Below, piece after piece: positions 51,611-60,783 of a DNA stretch of 64,000 nt. Numbering within the stretch: the stretch's first letter is position 1; each line of letters starts with the position of its first letter. Source of the DNA: CBDCVN01 sp965223585 (GTDB taxonomy: Bacteria > Deinococcota > Deinococci > Deinococcales > Trueperaceae); NCBI GenBank assembly GCA_965223585.1, contig CBDCWW010000004.1, forward strand, positions 178,009 to 242,008, written 5' to 3'. The position numbers were made by a program, and so were the translations under genes. The notes beneath the pieces are model-generated. The model was given only the letters and a program-made list of their open reading frames with translations, searched no databases and was not told the origin of the DNA.

Positions 51611-52804
51611 TTAAAAGTAAAACTTAGGGCCTACTAGAACAGTAGGATAGAAGGCAGAATAGCTACCTTCATAATCTTCTGTGGACAGATAATAATCCAG
51701 AGTTAAATCAGCTTCTAACGCTAGGTTGTTTGTTAGAAGGTATTCAGTACCTAAGAAAACACTTATGAAAGGACCACTGATTACATCTATCCTTTTTGTA
51801 TCAGTAGCAAAACCTGCACCTGCACCCACATTAACTTTTAAAGCATTATCAATAGTTGCTGCATACGTAATGTATGCAGCAATGCCTAAGCTAGAAAAGC
51901 CTTCTTCTTCAAACAGTGCAGCCTGACGACCTACATCTAAAGTAAATCTTGCTCCTATTGGACCTGTTATGCTATTTATTCCTGCTGCAAGACGTACTGG
52001 TAAATTAAATTCACTAGTTAGTTCTGGTGCTACACCAAATAGAAAATAAGGTTTTAGGTTGTGGGCTAGTTTTTCTTCTTCAGACTCACTCTTAGATTCA
52101 TCATCTTCAACTTTTGGCTTAGGAGGTTCTTCTTCAGGTTCAGATTTAGGACCTTGGGGACCTTCATCACCTTTTGGTCCTTGTTCACCCGGTAATCCTT
52201 CAAGACCTGTGGGCCCAGGTGGGCCTGGTAAACCTGGTGGGCCAGGTGGGCCCGCAGGTCCAGGTAAGCCCGGTGGACCTTCGATCAAAGGCTGATTAGC
52301 TAAGTCCATTACTATATTTTCAAGTGTTTGAAAGTTATTTTCTATAGCTTCTAGTCTTCTGGAAAAGTCGCCCATTTCTGCAACTACTCCCTCGAGCTTC
52401 ATTAGCAACTCTTCTTCTCTAGCTCTTTGCTCTTTAAGCGTATCCACATCACCTTGAAGTTGATTATAGGCGTTTAGCATTTCTCCTAAAGCATTATCTA
52501 GAAGTTGTGTATCCTGATAAAGATTATTTACATCTTTTCGGTACAGCTCCATCAACCTAGCCGCAATTATTGCTGCCTCGTATCTATTTAGAGCAGCATC
52601 ACCATCAAACGTACCATCTTCTCTACCAATAATGATACCAGCATTCACAGCTATACTTATTGCTTCTGCTGCATAAAAACCGATTGGCACATCTGGGTAA
52701 TTTATAGGTGGGCCTTCTATCTCGTTAAGTTGGGCATGGACACTAAAAGTGTATGACAACACCAAAAACAAGCCAAGCTCTAAAAAATGCCTCAATCTTG
52801 ACAA
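51611..52804 (-). CDS. SLH domain-coiled coil-collagen-like-beta-barrel envelope protein
   Basis: A 397-residue exported protein. After the signal peptide comes an SLH domain (YPDVPIGFYAAEAI, GIIIGREDGTFDGD, LNRYEAAIIAARL) that binds peptidoglycan-linked polymer. Then a coiled coil (about residues 85-165), about 17 Gly-x-y triplets (GPPGLPGPAGPPGPPG onward, residues ~175-225), an acidic linker and a C-terminal barrel-like domain ending in FYF. SLH plus coiled coil plus outer-membrane barrel is known from Deinococcota SlpA-type proteins; the collagen insert is unusual. The start is TTG with AAGGATAG upstream. Being within transfer genes it may alter the cell surface of plasmid carriers. Confidence 0.75.
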   Translation of the reverse strand: MSRLRHFLELGLFLVLSYTFSVHAQLNEIEGPPINYPDVPIGFYAAEAISIAVNAGIIIGREDGTFDGDAALNRYEAAIIAARLMELYRKDVNNLYQDTQLLDNALGEMLNAYNQLQGDVDTLKEQRAREEELLMKLEGVVAEMGDFSRRLEAIENNFQTLENIVMDLANQPLIEGPPGLPGPAGPPGPPGLPGPPGPTGLEGLPGEQGPKGDEGPQGPKSEPEEEPPKPKVEDDESKSESEEEKLAHNLKPYFLFGVAPELTSEFNLPVRLAAGINSITGPIGARFTLDVGRQAALFEEEGFSSLGIAAYITYAATIDNALKVNVGAGAGFATDTKRIDVISGPFISVFLGTEYLLTNNLALEADLTLDYYLSTEDYEGSYSAFYPTVLVGPKFYF

Positions 52805-52858
52805 AATCTATCCTTTCTTATTAACACACTCTAGTACAAATTTTTTGTTAGGATTAAC

Positions 52859-54652
52859 TTAATTTATAGCTTTATAAGCAACCGTGAGAACTGCTAAAGC
52901 TTCATTATTCTCTTCTAAAAGACTTGCTTTAACTGCTTCTAAAGCGCTTTTTTGACTTAACATTGCTCCACTAGAAGGGTGTTTAAACGGCACAACCTTC
53001 TTTAAATCCATTACCTGCTTTAGTTCTGCCAAATTAGGAATAACCTCGTTAGCTTTTCCTATGGCTTCTTTCACTCTATCTAAACCAGCTAGCAAGTGTA
53101 GATCATTAAAGTCTGTAGGTTTATTGCTTTCCAAACCTTTAAAGTCAGGTACTGCTATCAGTGAATTGTGCTTTAAAGCTGCTAGGCGTCCTCTACTTAA
53201 TCCAACGTTTGCTTGATTCCACTGGTCATTATCTACTGCGATTACTATTTCTACTTTGTAGAACTCCTTAATACTTTTAACGACAGGCTCAAGATTATAA
53301 GCATTTAGAGCACAGAATATTACTTTTTGCTTTTCTAAGGCCAGATATATACTAGCTCCTGTAGCAAAACCTTCACAAACAATGATTTGCTTGTTTTCTA
53401 GGTTTTCGAGCATCACTTGACCTATAACTACGTAATTACCAGCAATCGCTCCTCCCCAAGTAAACTTCTTATCGGTATCACCATCTACTGGCTCATCATA
53501 GATTTTTTGTATGGATGTAGCTCTACCTAACGTATCTTGTACCTTCAAGGCAATGAAGTTTGTGCTCTGCTCCTTTCCAAAATGTATGTTGACATCTTCT
53601 TCTGTTAATCCTTCTATTCCTTTCCTTTCTAAATAAGTACTTTCACCAACCTTATCTAAGCTCTCCCATTCTGCTAGCTCTCTAGCTAAATTCTTTTGTT
53701 TTGCCTTTTCTTCTTTTAGAGACTGTTCTTTTGCTTCTGCTAGTTTTGTTTCTAATAAAAGTTTTGTGGACTTATCTAGTTTGAATAAATGTTTACTACT
53801 AGGTTGTAGATTAATACCTACTAAGCTAGCAATTTCTACTCTTGCCTGACTTCTATCCATACCAGTTATATCTACTAGAAAATTGTAGGCGTCTCCTCCT
53901 TGACCTGTTTTAAAGTCATAGAAACGCCACCTACCGCCATTTCTTAGTAGGCTTACGGTGAAACCATCTCCTCCTCGCCACACTGCTTTACACCGTGGGT
54001 TTCTAGAATCTGGATTAACTTTTGCCTCTGGGTAGTAATTATCTATTAACCTAGGTAAATCCACTAGTGGCATTACTTCTTGCAGCTTGAACTCTTGGCT
54101 CGAGCTTTCACTTCTCCCATTACTCGAGGTTCTATGCTTTCCTTGACTCGAGCTTTGTTTAACTCCTTGGCTTGAGTCATCTTTTGTATAATCTTCAAGT
54201 TCTGTTCTCAAGACCTTCCTTTCTGTTTGGTTTTCGTAAGCCTTTCTGATCTGTTGTTCAGTACAAGTATCATTTTCTGCTTCATATAAAACTGAAACAT
54301 CTGTTTCTAAGTCGATGTTGAATAGGGGCAGCAAAACTTTATCATCAGTTTCATTACCACCAAAATACTTTGCTAGGATGCTATTTATTTCTTTACTGTT
54401 GGTTATTTCCTTTGCGTACCAATGTGCTTCAATTATTTGTGTATTCGCTAGGATTTTCTGTGGTGGTAGTTCTGCTTGTAACAGCATCAATACCACATCA
54501 TCGGGAGCTACAACATTTTTGAGTGTTAGCCTGTACGATGCTTCTGAGTCCATGTGGACAGACCCATTTAGTTGTTCTGTTTCTAAAAGAGCTTGCAAGT
54601 TTTCTGTGCTGCCTATGGCTTGCTTATCTTGATAAAAGTTTAAATTATGCAT
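52859..54652 (-). CDS. TraC-like plasmid DNA primase (Toprim domain)
   Basis: A 597-residue protein. The N-terminal third is acidic and Ser-rich (DDSSQGVKQSSSQG). The middle has a CHC2-like region without cysteines (WRFYDFKTGQGGDAYNFL). The C-terminal Toprim domain shows IIVCEGFATGASIYLAL (Glu), IVIAVDNDQWNQANVG (Asp-x-Asp) and KPTDFNDLH. This is the primase type that conjugative plasmids carry to start lagging-strand synthesis in the recipient. Confidence 0.75.
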   Translation of the reverse strand: MHNLNFYQDKQAIGSTENLQALLETEQLNGSVHMDSEASYRLTLKNVVAPDDVVLMLLQAELPPQKILANTQIIEAHWYAKEITNSKEINSILAKYFGGNETDDKVLLPLFNIDLETDVSVLYEAENDTCTEQQIRKAYENQTERKVLRTELEDYTKDDSSQGVKQSSSQGKHRTSSNGRSESSSQEFKLQEVMPLVDLPRLIDNYYPEAKVNPDSRNPRCKAVWRGGDGFTVSLLRNGGRWRFYDFKTGQGGDAYNFLVDITGMDRSQARVEIASLVGINLQPSSKHLFKLDKSTKLLLETKLAEAKEQSLKEEKAKQKNLARELAEWESLDKVGESTYLERKGIEGLTEEDVNIHFGKEQSTNFIALKVQDTLGRATSIQKIYDEPVDGDTDKKFTWGGAIAGNYVVIGQVMLENLENKQIIVCEGFATGASIYLALEKQKVIFCALNAYNLEPVVKSIKEFYKVEIVIAVDNDQWNQANVGLSRGRLAALKHNSLIAVPDFKGLESNKPTDFNDLHLLAGLDRVKEAIGKANEVIPNLAELKQVMDLKKVVPFKHPSSGAMLSQKSALEAVKASLLEENNEALAVLTVAYKAIN

Positions 54653-54653
54653 T

Positions 54654-55769
54654 TTAAGGCTCAGTAACAGTTATTTCCACTGTGGTTCTCTTACCACTAT
54701 TTAGCTTTGAAGTTGCCGTTATGGTGGTGGTTCCAAGCTTTTTACCCGTTACTAAACCACTTTGATCTATCGAGGCAACTAGAATATCACTACTCTGCCA
54801 CCAAACTTCTTTATCTGCTATTTCTAGATTATTGCCTTCTACTTGAGCTAATAGCTGGATGGTTTTTCCAACTTTTATCTCACCTGTAGCTAGTTCGATG
54901 GTTACGAACACTACTGCTTTTTCAAATACTGCAACTTCTGCACTTGCTGTTTTAGTATGGTCCAGTTCTGATGTTGCTATTATTTCAACATTTCCTTGAC
55001 CTCGAGCTCTTACTAGACCAGCTTGATCTACTGAAGCAATTGTTGAATCACTACTATGCCAATTGATTTGTTTATCGTTTGGTTCAAGGTTATTACCAGT
55101 AACTGTTGTTGTTAGTTGTACGCTTTTGCCTACCTGTATATTGCTAAATTCTGGTTCAATTTTCACTTTGCTGATGATTTTCTCAAAAACTGTGACTTCT
55201 ATTGTTGCTGTTTTGCTTTCATCTAGTTTGGAAGTTGCTTTTATTGTCGTCTTTCCTATTTTTTTACCTGTTATCAGACCATTTTGATTTACTGAGGCTA
55301 TTAATTCTTTGCTGCTCTCGAAATTAACCTGTTTATCTTCAGTTTCTAGGTGATCTCCTTTTACTGTTGTTACTAGTTGTATGTTTCCTCCTACCTCGAC
55401 AGTGTTTTTATCTAGCACGAGTTTTACATTGGACACGCTTTTGTTAAAAACTGTTAGTTGAAATGTTCCTATTTTGCCATCATCTGCTTTAGAAATAGCT
55501 ATTATCTCAGCTATACCTGCTTTTTTACTGCTTACTAAACCATTTTGGTCTACTGAGGCTACTTCTATATTGTTGCTTTTCCATTTGACTTCTTTATCTT
55601 TTTCGTCAATTTCACTATTTCCTTCTACTGTGACGGTTAGCTGTAAGCTTTTTCCAGCTTCAACTTCTACTTTTGTTGCTGTTATCTTTACTGAGGTTAT
55701 ATCTGTGCTGGTGCATGAAACTAAAGTGACTAGCAAAAGGGAAATCCAGACTCTTGTTAGAAGTGGCAT
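54654..55769 (-). CDS. Lipoprotein with four Big_2 (Ig-like) repeats
   Basis: A 371-residue lipoprotein: MPLLTRVWISLLLVTLVSC is a signal with lipobox. Four repeats of ~88 residues follow, each with (V/I)xVGK(S/T)xQL, a W/F-x-S core, VAS(V/I)DQ(N/S)GLV and an I(I/T)A(T/I)SK element, the pattern of bacterial Ig-like group 2 domains of adhesins. I choose the ATG at 55769 with GAGG upstream. It may help mating-pair contact. It starts next to ParB's end and ends 2 bases before the primase ATG. Confidence 0.75.
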   Translation of the reverse strand: MPLLTRVWISLLLVTLVSCTSTDITSVKITATKVEVEAGKSLQLTVTVEGNSEIDEKDKEVKWKSNNIEVASVDQNGLVSSKKAGIAEIIAISKADDGKIGTFQLTVFNKSVSNVKLVLDKNTVEVGGNIQLVTTVKGDHLETEDKQVNFESSKELIASVNQNGLITGKKIGKTTIKATSKLDESKTATIEVTVFEKIISKVKIEPEFSNIQVGKSVQLTTTVTGNNLEPNDKQINWHSSDSTIASVDQAGLVRARGQGNVEIIATSELDHTKTASAEVAVFEKAVVFVTIELATGEIKVGKTIQLLAQVEGNNLEIADKEVWWQSSDILVASIDQSGLVTGKKLGTTTITATSKLNSGKRTTVEITVTEP

Positions 55770-55788
55770 TGAGTTGAACCTCAAAGTA

Positions 55789-56916
55789 TTAGATTCGAGC
55801 TTCAACTAACTGAGCAAATTCTTGATCATTGAAAACCATCATCTCCTTTGTGTCTATTGCTATCTCTTCCTCAAGTAACTTAAGCTGTTCATCTTTTTGA
55901 TTTACTTCCTTCCTAAGTTCTTGCATTTCCTTTAATTGTTGTAAGTTTTGCTCTAGCCACTTATGCTTTTCATCTTCTAGGGCTTGATTTAGTTCCTTTA
56001 TTTGTTGCTCGAGGTCAGAAATAATCTGTTTAAGTGATTTTATTTCAAGTTTTGCTTGAGTTAACTCGAGATTCTCTTTGGTTTCAAGATTATCTGAGCT
56101 TTCTTGCACCACAGTTTTGTCTGTTTCCCTTTGAGGCTCTTGCTGCTCTGTGCTATTCATAGGTTCTTCTTCCTGTTCAATCTCAACTTCTTTATCTTTC
56201 TTAGCTTTCTCTTCAGTTCTTAGTGCTTTGCTGGCTTCTAACGGTGAAATATCACCACTACTTAAAGCTTCGTACAATCCACTATCTTCTTTTGCTGCAA
56301 CAGCAAGTTTGTATGCTGCATGTGTACTCAATTCTCCTTCTCTCCAAGAATTTATTACAGCTTCGAGTCCACTTTTTTTGATGCTGCGAGTTTTTCTGTA
56401 TTTTTCTCTGCTTAATTCAACTTCTTTTGCTGCAAGAGTTGCTGATTTGCTTTCTTGTCTGTCTTTTTGTTCTTTAGGTAAATTTTCTTCATCTTCAAAA
56501 ACTGGGACACATTTATGTCCCTCTTTTTTTGGTCTACCCCCAACTCTCTTTATTGCATCTTTCTCAAGTTCTACCCTGTAAGCATCAGCCAAGTCAGACT
56601 TTTCAGCATCACTTAGTTGTCTCCTTTTATTTGAGCTAATCATAAACATAATCTCAGCAAGCTCATCTTGAAAAGGCTTTACTATAGCATCGATCTGTTT
56701 TAGCCCTACTTCTTTAGCTGCTCTAACTCTTTGATGTCCGTCTACAACTACTCGCTCACCTGTACGAGTGCTGACTGTAACAAGGTGTTGTACTCCGTTT
56801 TCCTCTATATCTTCTAAAAACTCGTTCCAGTCACACCCTTTCATGTTTGGTATATTCACTTGCCAAGGATGTATTTTTAAAACTTCTATATCAAAACTTT
56901 GTACTGCTTTAAGCAT
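55789..56916 (-). CDS. ParB-domain protein with coiled-coil tail
   Basis: A 375-residue protein. The N-terminal ParB/Srx-like domain has EENGVQHLVTVSTR, RVVVDGHQRVRAAKEVGL and ISSNKRRQLSDAEKSDLA; a helical DNA-binding part follows (ATLAAKEVELSREKYRK) with the HTH-like segment EGELSTHAAYKLA. Residues 230-360 form a long Glu/Gln-rich coiled coil. It lacks an adjacent ParA, so it may be a regulator or nuclease of the Noc/KorB kind heading the transfer operon. ATG with GAAAGGAACGC. Confidence 0.7.
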   Translation of the reverse strand: MLKAVQSFDIEVLKIHPWQVNIPNMKGCDWNEFLEDIEENGVQHLVTVSTRTGERVVVDGHQRVRAAKEVGLKQIDAIVKPFQDELAEIMFMISSNKRRQLSDAEKSDLADAYRVELEKDAIKRVGGRPKKEGHKCVPVFEDEENLPKEQKDRQESKSATLAAKEVELSREKYRKTRSIKKSGLEAVINSWREGELSTHAAYKLAVAAKEDSGLYEALSSGDISPLEASKALRTEEKAKKDKEVEIEQEEEPMNSTEQQEPQRETDKTVVQESSDNLETKENLELTQAKLEIKSLKQIISDLEQQIKELNQALEDEKHKWLEQNLQQLKEMQELRKEVNQKDEQLKLLEEEIAIDTKEMMVFNDQEFAQLVEARI

Positions 56917-57561
56917 TATGCGTTCCTTTCTATTACTTGCGACACCCCTAAAACACCCTCATGCTATTTAGTGCTCTTTATAGGCTTTCTATCATTATGG
57001 TTTATGCCTTTGTCAATGTAGATTACGTACTTTTTACCATTTAATACTAGTATTGCAGCTTGCATTTCTGTAACTTTTTTGGTTAGCTCTTTTGGTTGAG
57101 GTGTTAATTCGTATTTATTTTTCTAACACTAGGAAACACATCATGAGCCACCTAATTTTTTAATTGGTTTTGTAATTTTTTTGCTAGATAAAATGAGGGA
57201 ATAATATCTAGGTTCGCTTGCTGTAGAGGTTTCTTATTTGCCTCTAAGGGCATCATGCGAAATGACTCCTTTCTCATCATTATTTAGAAGGATTAAAGCT
57301 TGATTTGAATCTTTTATGTCTAGAAGTTTGCAAACAATTGCTGTAAACGCTTTATGCTAATTATTCCTTTCTACATAAAACTTATCTACTGGGTATACTG
57401 CAAGAGCATATGTGAGTATCAAGTGTCGATTATTAGGGCTGTTGCAGAGGCTGAGTCTTTAAGAGATTAGTTGCTTGAGTTAACCACAGGTAGAACACAG
57501 TAAGGACTGTAGATTCAGGACAATCAGATAAGCTTGAAGGGGTGAATTATTTGCTAAGATA
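56917..57561. other. Long intergenic region between transfer operon and YcaQ-like gene
   Basis: About 645 bp. It must hold the promoter of the ParB-headed transfer operon. A 33-codon minus-strand frame (listed separately) is the only coding hint. The rest is AT-rich without strong repeats; an origin of transfer could lie here, but I see no diagnostic motif. Confidence 0.3.
56964..57065 (-). CDS. Possible 33-residue peptide
   Basis: Frame MQAAILVLNGKKYVIYIDKG and 13 more residues. The amino-acid pattern (alternating hydrophobic strand, Gly-Lys turn) looks like real protein, and in-frame sense codons continue upstream to a TAG without another start. It could be a small plasmid protein or the end of a decayed gene. 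No ribosome site. Confidence 0.25.
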   Translation of the reverse strand: MQAAILVLNGKKYVIYIDKGINHNDRKPIKSTK

Positions 57562-58635
57562 ATTTTTATAGCTACTAATCTTAGTCAACAACTTCGCACA
57601 AAAGCTATCATTAAGTCTTTCTTTACTCCAACATCACTCAGATTAGCTATCAAGCAACTGAGCTTCGTTCAAGCTGATCCGATTCGTTCACCGGCACGAG
57701 CACAGGATCTGATCTTGCGCCATAGAGTAAGTGGCTATCGAATTGGGGACTTGGAACAGGCCTATCCTGATCTAGATCTGGAAGAAGATTATCTCTATGC
57801 GCATGGCTTTATGCCTAGAGAGATCTGGCAGCTGCTATATCCGCGAGACAAAAAGGCTGATTTGGATGATTTGGCTTGCCAAGTATTGGCAAAGGTACAA
57901 AAGCTGGGAGAATTACACCCTCGTGATCTGGACAAATACTTTGGCTATGAAAGAGTAGTTGGAGGTTGGGGAAATAACAGCAAGGCTAGCAAACAAGCTT
58001 TGGGGATATTGCATCGCCAAGGATTGCTGCGAGTAATCCGACGCGAGAAAGGGATTCGAGTATATGCGCCGATGCCAGACTTTGGGCAAAGTTTATCGCC
58101 CGAGGAGCGGTGGCAGCAGGTAGTATTATTAGTTGCTGATATATTTGCGCCAACACCAGAGCGGAGTCTGAAGACTGTCTTGGGTCCCCTACGCCGACGA
58201 TATTTTCCAGATAATTTATCGGCCTCTATAACTTTGAAAGAGTTACTTCAAAAAGGGGAGTTGGAACGACACAAGATAGAAGGACTGGATTATCTCTGGC
58301 CATCTGCTGATAAGTTGGCTACTGATGTGCCGGAGCAAGTGCGTCTGTTGGCCCCGTTTGATCCGCTGGTCTGGGATCGGGCACGCTTTGAGCATTTATG
58401 GGGATGGCGGTATCGGTTTGAGGCATACGTGCCAGCTACACAAAGAGTAAGAGGATATTATGCGATGCCGTTGCTTTGGCGAGATGAAATAATTGGTTGG
58501 GCCAATGTCGGTGCTAAAAAAGACTTGCTAGATGTTGAGGTGGGTTTTGTCGATAAAAAACCACGAGAGAAGAACTTTACAGAGGAGTTTGATGGGGAAA
58601 TTGAACGGATGAAAGAGTTTTTAAATCTAAAATAA
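57562..58635 (+). CDS. YcaQ-like winged-helix protein (DUF1006/COG3214 type)
   Basis: About 357 residues if read from ATT at 57562. FVQADPIRSPARAQDLILRHRVSGY matches the start region of YcaQ-type DNA glycosylases, as do YLYAHGFMPREIWQLL and APFDPLVWDRARFEHLWGW. YcaQ unhooks DNA crosslinks. No ATG, GTG or TTG precedes the conserved part except a TTG at 57715 inside it, so the 5' end is probably truncated. Codon use and local GC look richer than the neighbours, suggesting transfer from elsewhere. Confidence 0.6.
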   Translation: MFIATNLSQQLRTKAIIKSFFTPTSLRLAIKQLSFVQADPIRSPARAQDLILRHRVSGYRIGDLEQAYPDLDLEEDYLYAHGFMPREIWQLLYPRDKKADLDDLACQVLAKVQKLGELHPRDLDKYFGYERVVGGWGNNSKASKQALGILHRQGLLRVIRREKGIRVYAPMPDFGQSLSPEERWQQVVLLVADIFAPTPERSLKTVLGPLRRRYFPDNLSASITLKELLQKGELERHKIEGLDYLWPSADKLATDVPEQVRLLAPFDPLVWDRARFEHLWGWRYRFEAYVPATQRVRGYYAMPLLWRDEIIGWANVGAKKDLLDVEVGFVDKKPREKNFTEEFDGEIERMKEFLNLK

Positions 58636-58793
58636 GTTAAAATAATCCATCGTTTTCCGTTACTTTATACCCATGAAGGAGTAAGGTAGTAAATAAAGTT
58701 GGTGACGGGATAAAATGGAGAACAATGTCAGAAAAAGTTTACTAATTTTTGTGCAAACTTTTCTTCTATTAGTCCTCCATCAAGGTTATCTTC

Positions 58794-59435
58794 CTAAGCA
58801 GCTTGATCAATGCTTTTGCGTTCTTCATTCAAGGCTTTAATATGTTTCCATGCAACAGATGCTTCACTAATAGTTAATTGAGTAAAAGTGACCACTTCAC
58901 GACCTATTACCTTACTAACTAAAGAATAATGCTCACTAGAAGCTATTAACGGTAATTTGCCTAGTTCAATGTGCATAGCCCTTGCTCTCCAATTATCTAG
59001 TTTTTCTTCTTCTGAGAACTTTGGTAACTGAGGTGTTGCTAGTAATTGTTTTTTCTGTGGGTCATAAGGCATCCAGTATGTAGGCAAATCGTATAAGTAG
59101 CGACCCAAACTAAATTTTGAGCAAGCTCGTTTAAATGCTTGAGCTTCTGCTGTGGTCCCTTGAGAAAAGCTATCCTCACTACTTTCACCCGTGCTGCTAC
59201 GAGTTATGCCTAAAATGGTTAGGTCACAAATTATTTTATCGTTACCCCACGGCCTGAAAGTTACTTCCCATTCACCAGCAGCAATTTCATTTAATCTATC
59301 TTCGTATACTCTTGGTTCTGCATATGCTAAGGCTTGAGCTTTAGTTTTATCTTTAGTTGTTGCTCCAGCTCTCCACTTTATAGAAGAAGTTGGAAATGGT
59401 TTTGATAATAGCTTGTAAATTTCAGTCCAGTTCAT
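58794..59435 (-). CDS. Rad52/Rad22-family single-strand annealing protein (DdrA-like)
   Basis: A 213-residue protein with the Rad52 fold pattern: IKWRAGATTKDKTKAQALAY, YEDRLNEIAAGEWEVTF, then FSQGTTAEAQAFKRACSKFSLGRYLYDLP, which is highly typical. Such proteins anneal single strands; relatives are phage recombinases and Deinococcus DdrA. On a conjugative plasmid it would protect or anneal incoming single-stranded DNA. The C-terminal 60 residues are helical. Confidence 0.82.
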   Translation of the reverse strand: MNWTEIYKLLSKPFPTSSIKWRAGATTKDKTKAQALAYAEPRVYEDRLNEIAAGEWEVTFRPWGNDKIICDLTILGITRSSTGESSEDSFSQGTTAEAQAFKRACSKFSLGRYLYDLPTYWMPYDPQKKQLLATPQLPKFSEEEKLDNWRARAMHIELGKLPLIASSEHYSLVSKVIGREVVTFTQLTISEASVAWKHIKALNEERKSIDQAA

Positions 59436-59480
59436 AATTATCTGAGCAATTTAGTGACGTACTCAAGTCAACAAATATAT

Positions 59481-59663
59481 TTAGAAAGGTAAATCCTCTA
59501 AAGGTATTTCATCCAATAAATCATAGTTAGACTTACTAGGATTTTCCTTGTTCTCTTTTTCTTCAAATTCCTCTAGTTCTGCTAAGTATTCGGCTATAGA
59601 GGCATATTCATCAGCAGGATTTGAGAAGGGAGGGTCAAGGCTTGTAAGATCATCCCAATTCAT
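59481..59663 (-). CDS. Small acidic protein with SSB-like C-terminal tip
   Basis: A 60-residue, strongly acidic product (AEYLAELEEFEEKENKEN) ending DEIPLEDLPF. The end resembles the acidic tip of single-stranded DNA-binding protein (Asp/Glu-rich then Pro-Phe) that docks repair enzymes. The ATG has GGAG upstream, and it sits in an ATGA-like overlap with ardC and before the Rad52-like gene, so the three form one operon. It may act as a partner hub or decoy. Confidence 0.55.
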   Translation of the reverse strand: MNWDDLTSLDPPFSNPADEYASIAEYLAELEEFEEKENKENPSKSNYDLLDEIPLEDLPF

Positions 59664-60547
59664 GTCTTTTCTCCTTTACTTTCTGTTTGTAGTAAGGAAT
59701 GCAGGTAATCAACAGCTTTTTGTGCTTTTGATGCTGCTGAGAAGATTAGCTTTTTATCGCTTTTTAGAGCTTTTAGCCAGCTATCTATATATTGAGCGTG
59801 ATCTGCTCGGGTACTTGATGTAACACCAAGCATAGCACACAGCATTGCTGCTCCTAATTCAGCTACCAGTTCTTCAAATGCGTATTCTTCTTTCTTTTTA
59901 TTAGTTGTTTCTATACGGTTTAGTCTGTGTTTTGCCCCTGTCCAGTGAGTTAATTCGTGTAGTAAAGTAGAATAATAAGCCTCTGTGGCACTACTGGTTT
60001 TTGTATCTTGGAACAGTGTTAATAGCGGCATACCTATAACATCTTTATCAGGGTTATAGTATGCCCTTTCTTTATTTTCTTTGATCACAGCCTTGGTATC
60101 ATTAACAAATTTATCTACATTTTCTATTTGTTCTGCTGTACCAACAGTCTTTATTTCTGGTATTTCGTAACCTTCTACTTGATCGGCATTAAATACAGTT
60201 GATGATCTTGCGAATACAATTGGATCTGCTTCTTTATCCTTTGTCTTTCCTTCTAGTATTTTCCAGAAAACTATACGTGCGCCTTTACTTCCTTTCTTTA
60301 CTTGTGCTCCTAGTTCTTGCCATTGTTTGTAGGTTCCCCATGTGCTTGATGTTAACTCGCAGATTTCTCGATACATCCACAGCACTGGTATATTTATGCC
60401 TCTATATGTTTTCTTTGTGATTGCGTTTGTTGGCATGGTTAATACTCCAGTCCAAGGCATTTGGAATTTATCTGCTGTTTGGCCTTCTTCTATTGCTTTA
60501 ACAATGGCATTGGTTACGTTTTCGTACATATCTGGTTTCTTGCTCAT
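59660..60547 (-). CDS. ardC: ArdC-like antirestriction protein
   Basis: A 295-residue protein starting MSKKPDMYENVTNAIVKAI. The N-terminal ssDNA-binding domain (PWTGVLTMPTNAITKKTYRG, YKQWQELGAQVKKGSKG) and a C-terminal zinc metallopeptidase-like domain with LLHELTHWTGAKHRL and AFEELVAELGAAML make the ArdC pattern. ArdC enters with the transferred strand and shields plasmid DNA from restriction. ATG after AAAGGATCAA; eight codons upstream are less likely. Confidence 0.88.
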   Translation of the reverse strand: MSKKPDMYENVTNAIVKAIEEGQTADKFQMPWTGVLTMPTNAITKKTYRGINIPVLWMYREICELTSSTWGTYKQWQELGAQVKKGSKGARIVFWKILEGKTKDKEADPIVFARSSTVFNADQVEGYEIPEIKTVGTAEQIENVDKFVNDTKAVIKENKERAYYNPDKDVIGMPLLTLFQDTKTSSATEAYYSTLLHELTHWTGAKHRLNRIETTNKKKEEYAFEELVAELGAAMLCAMLGVTSSTRADHAQYIDSWLKALKSDKKLIFSAASKAQKAVDYLHSLLQTESKGEKT

Positions 60548-60635
60548 TTGATCCTTTCTTTTGCATGGCAAGTTAATTTGCTATCTGTGTTAGACTTTCT
60601 GCTACATTACTTTTTTGCCAGAAAATTGGTAAGTA

Positions 60636-60677
60636 AAAGAACTGCGTTGTCCTTAGTCCTATAACGCAGTTCTTTAT
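60636..60677. terminator. Bidirectional hairpin terminator
   Basis: AAAGAACTGCGTT and AACGCAGTTCTTT are perfect 13-bp inverted arms separated by about 14 bases, with T-rich flanks on both sides. It lies after the 60882-61268 gene and before ardC. Confidence 0.7.
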
Positions 60678-60759
60678 TACTCCTTAATTCCCTCTTGGAT
60701 TAATTATTTTCTAGTTGTTTTAATCAAGGTTTTTCTCCTTTCTTTAATACCTTCTTTCT

Positions 60760-60783
60760 GCATGGCCTTAGCCATGCTTTTTT
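60760..60783 (+). terminator. GCATGGC hairpin with T-tract (plus-strand terminator-like)
   Basis: GCATGGC-CTTA-GCCATGC followed by six T. It has the form of a rho-independent terminator on the plus strand, although no plus-strand gene ends here. A near copy exists at 31558-31581. Confidence 0.5.

Noticed and set aside
52059..52295. Gly/Pro/Ser-rich plus-strand frame
   Set aside because: Antisense reading of the collagen-like repeat; its composition is forced by the opposite strand.
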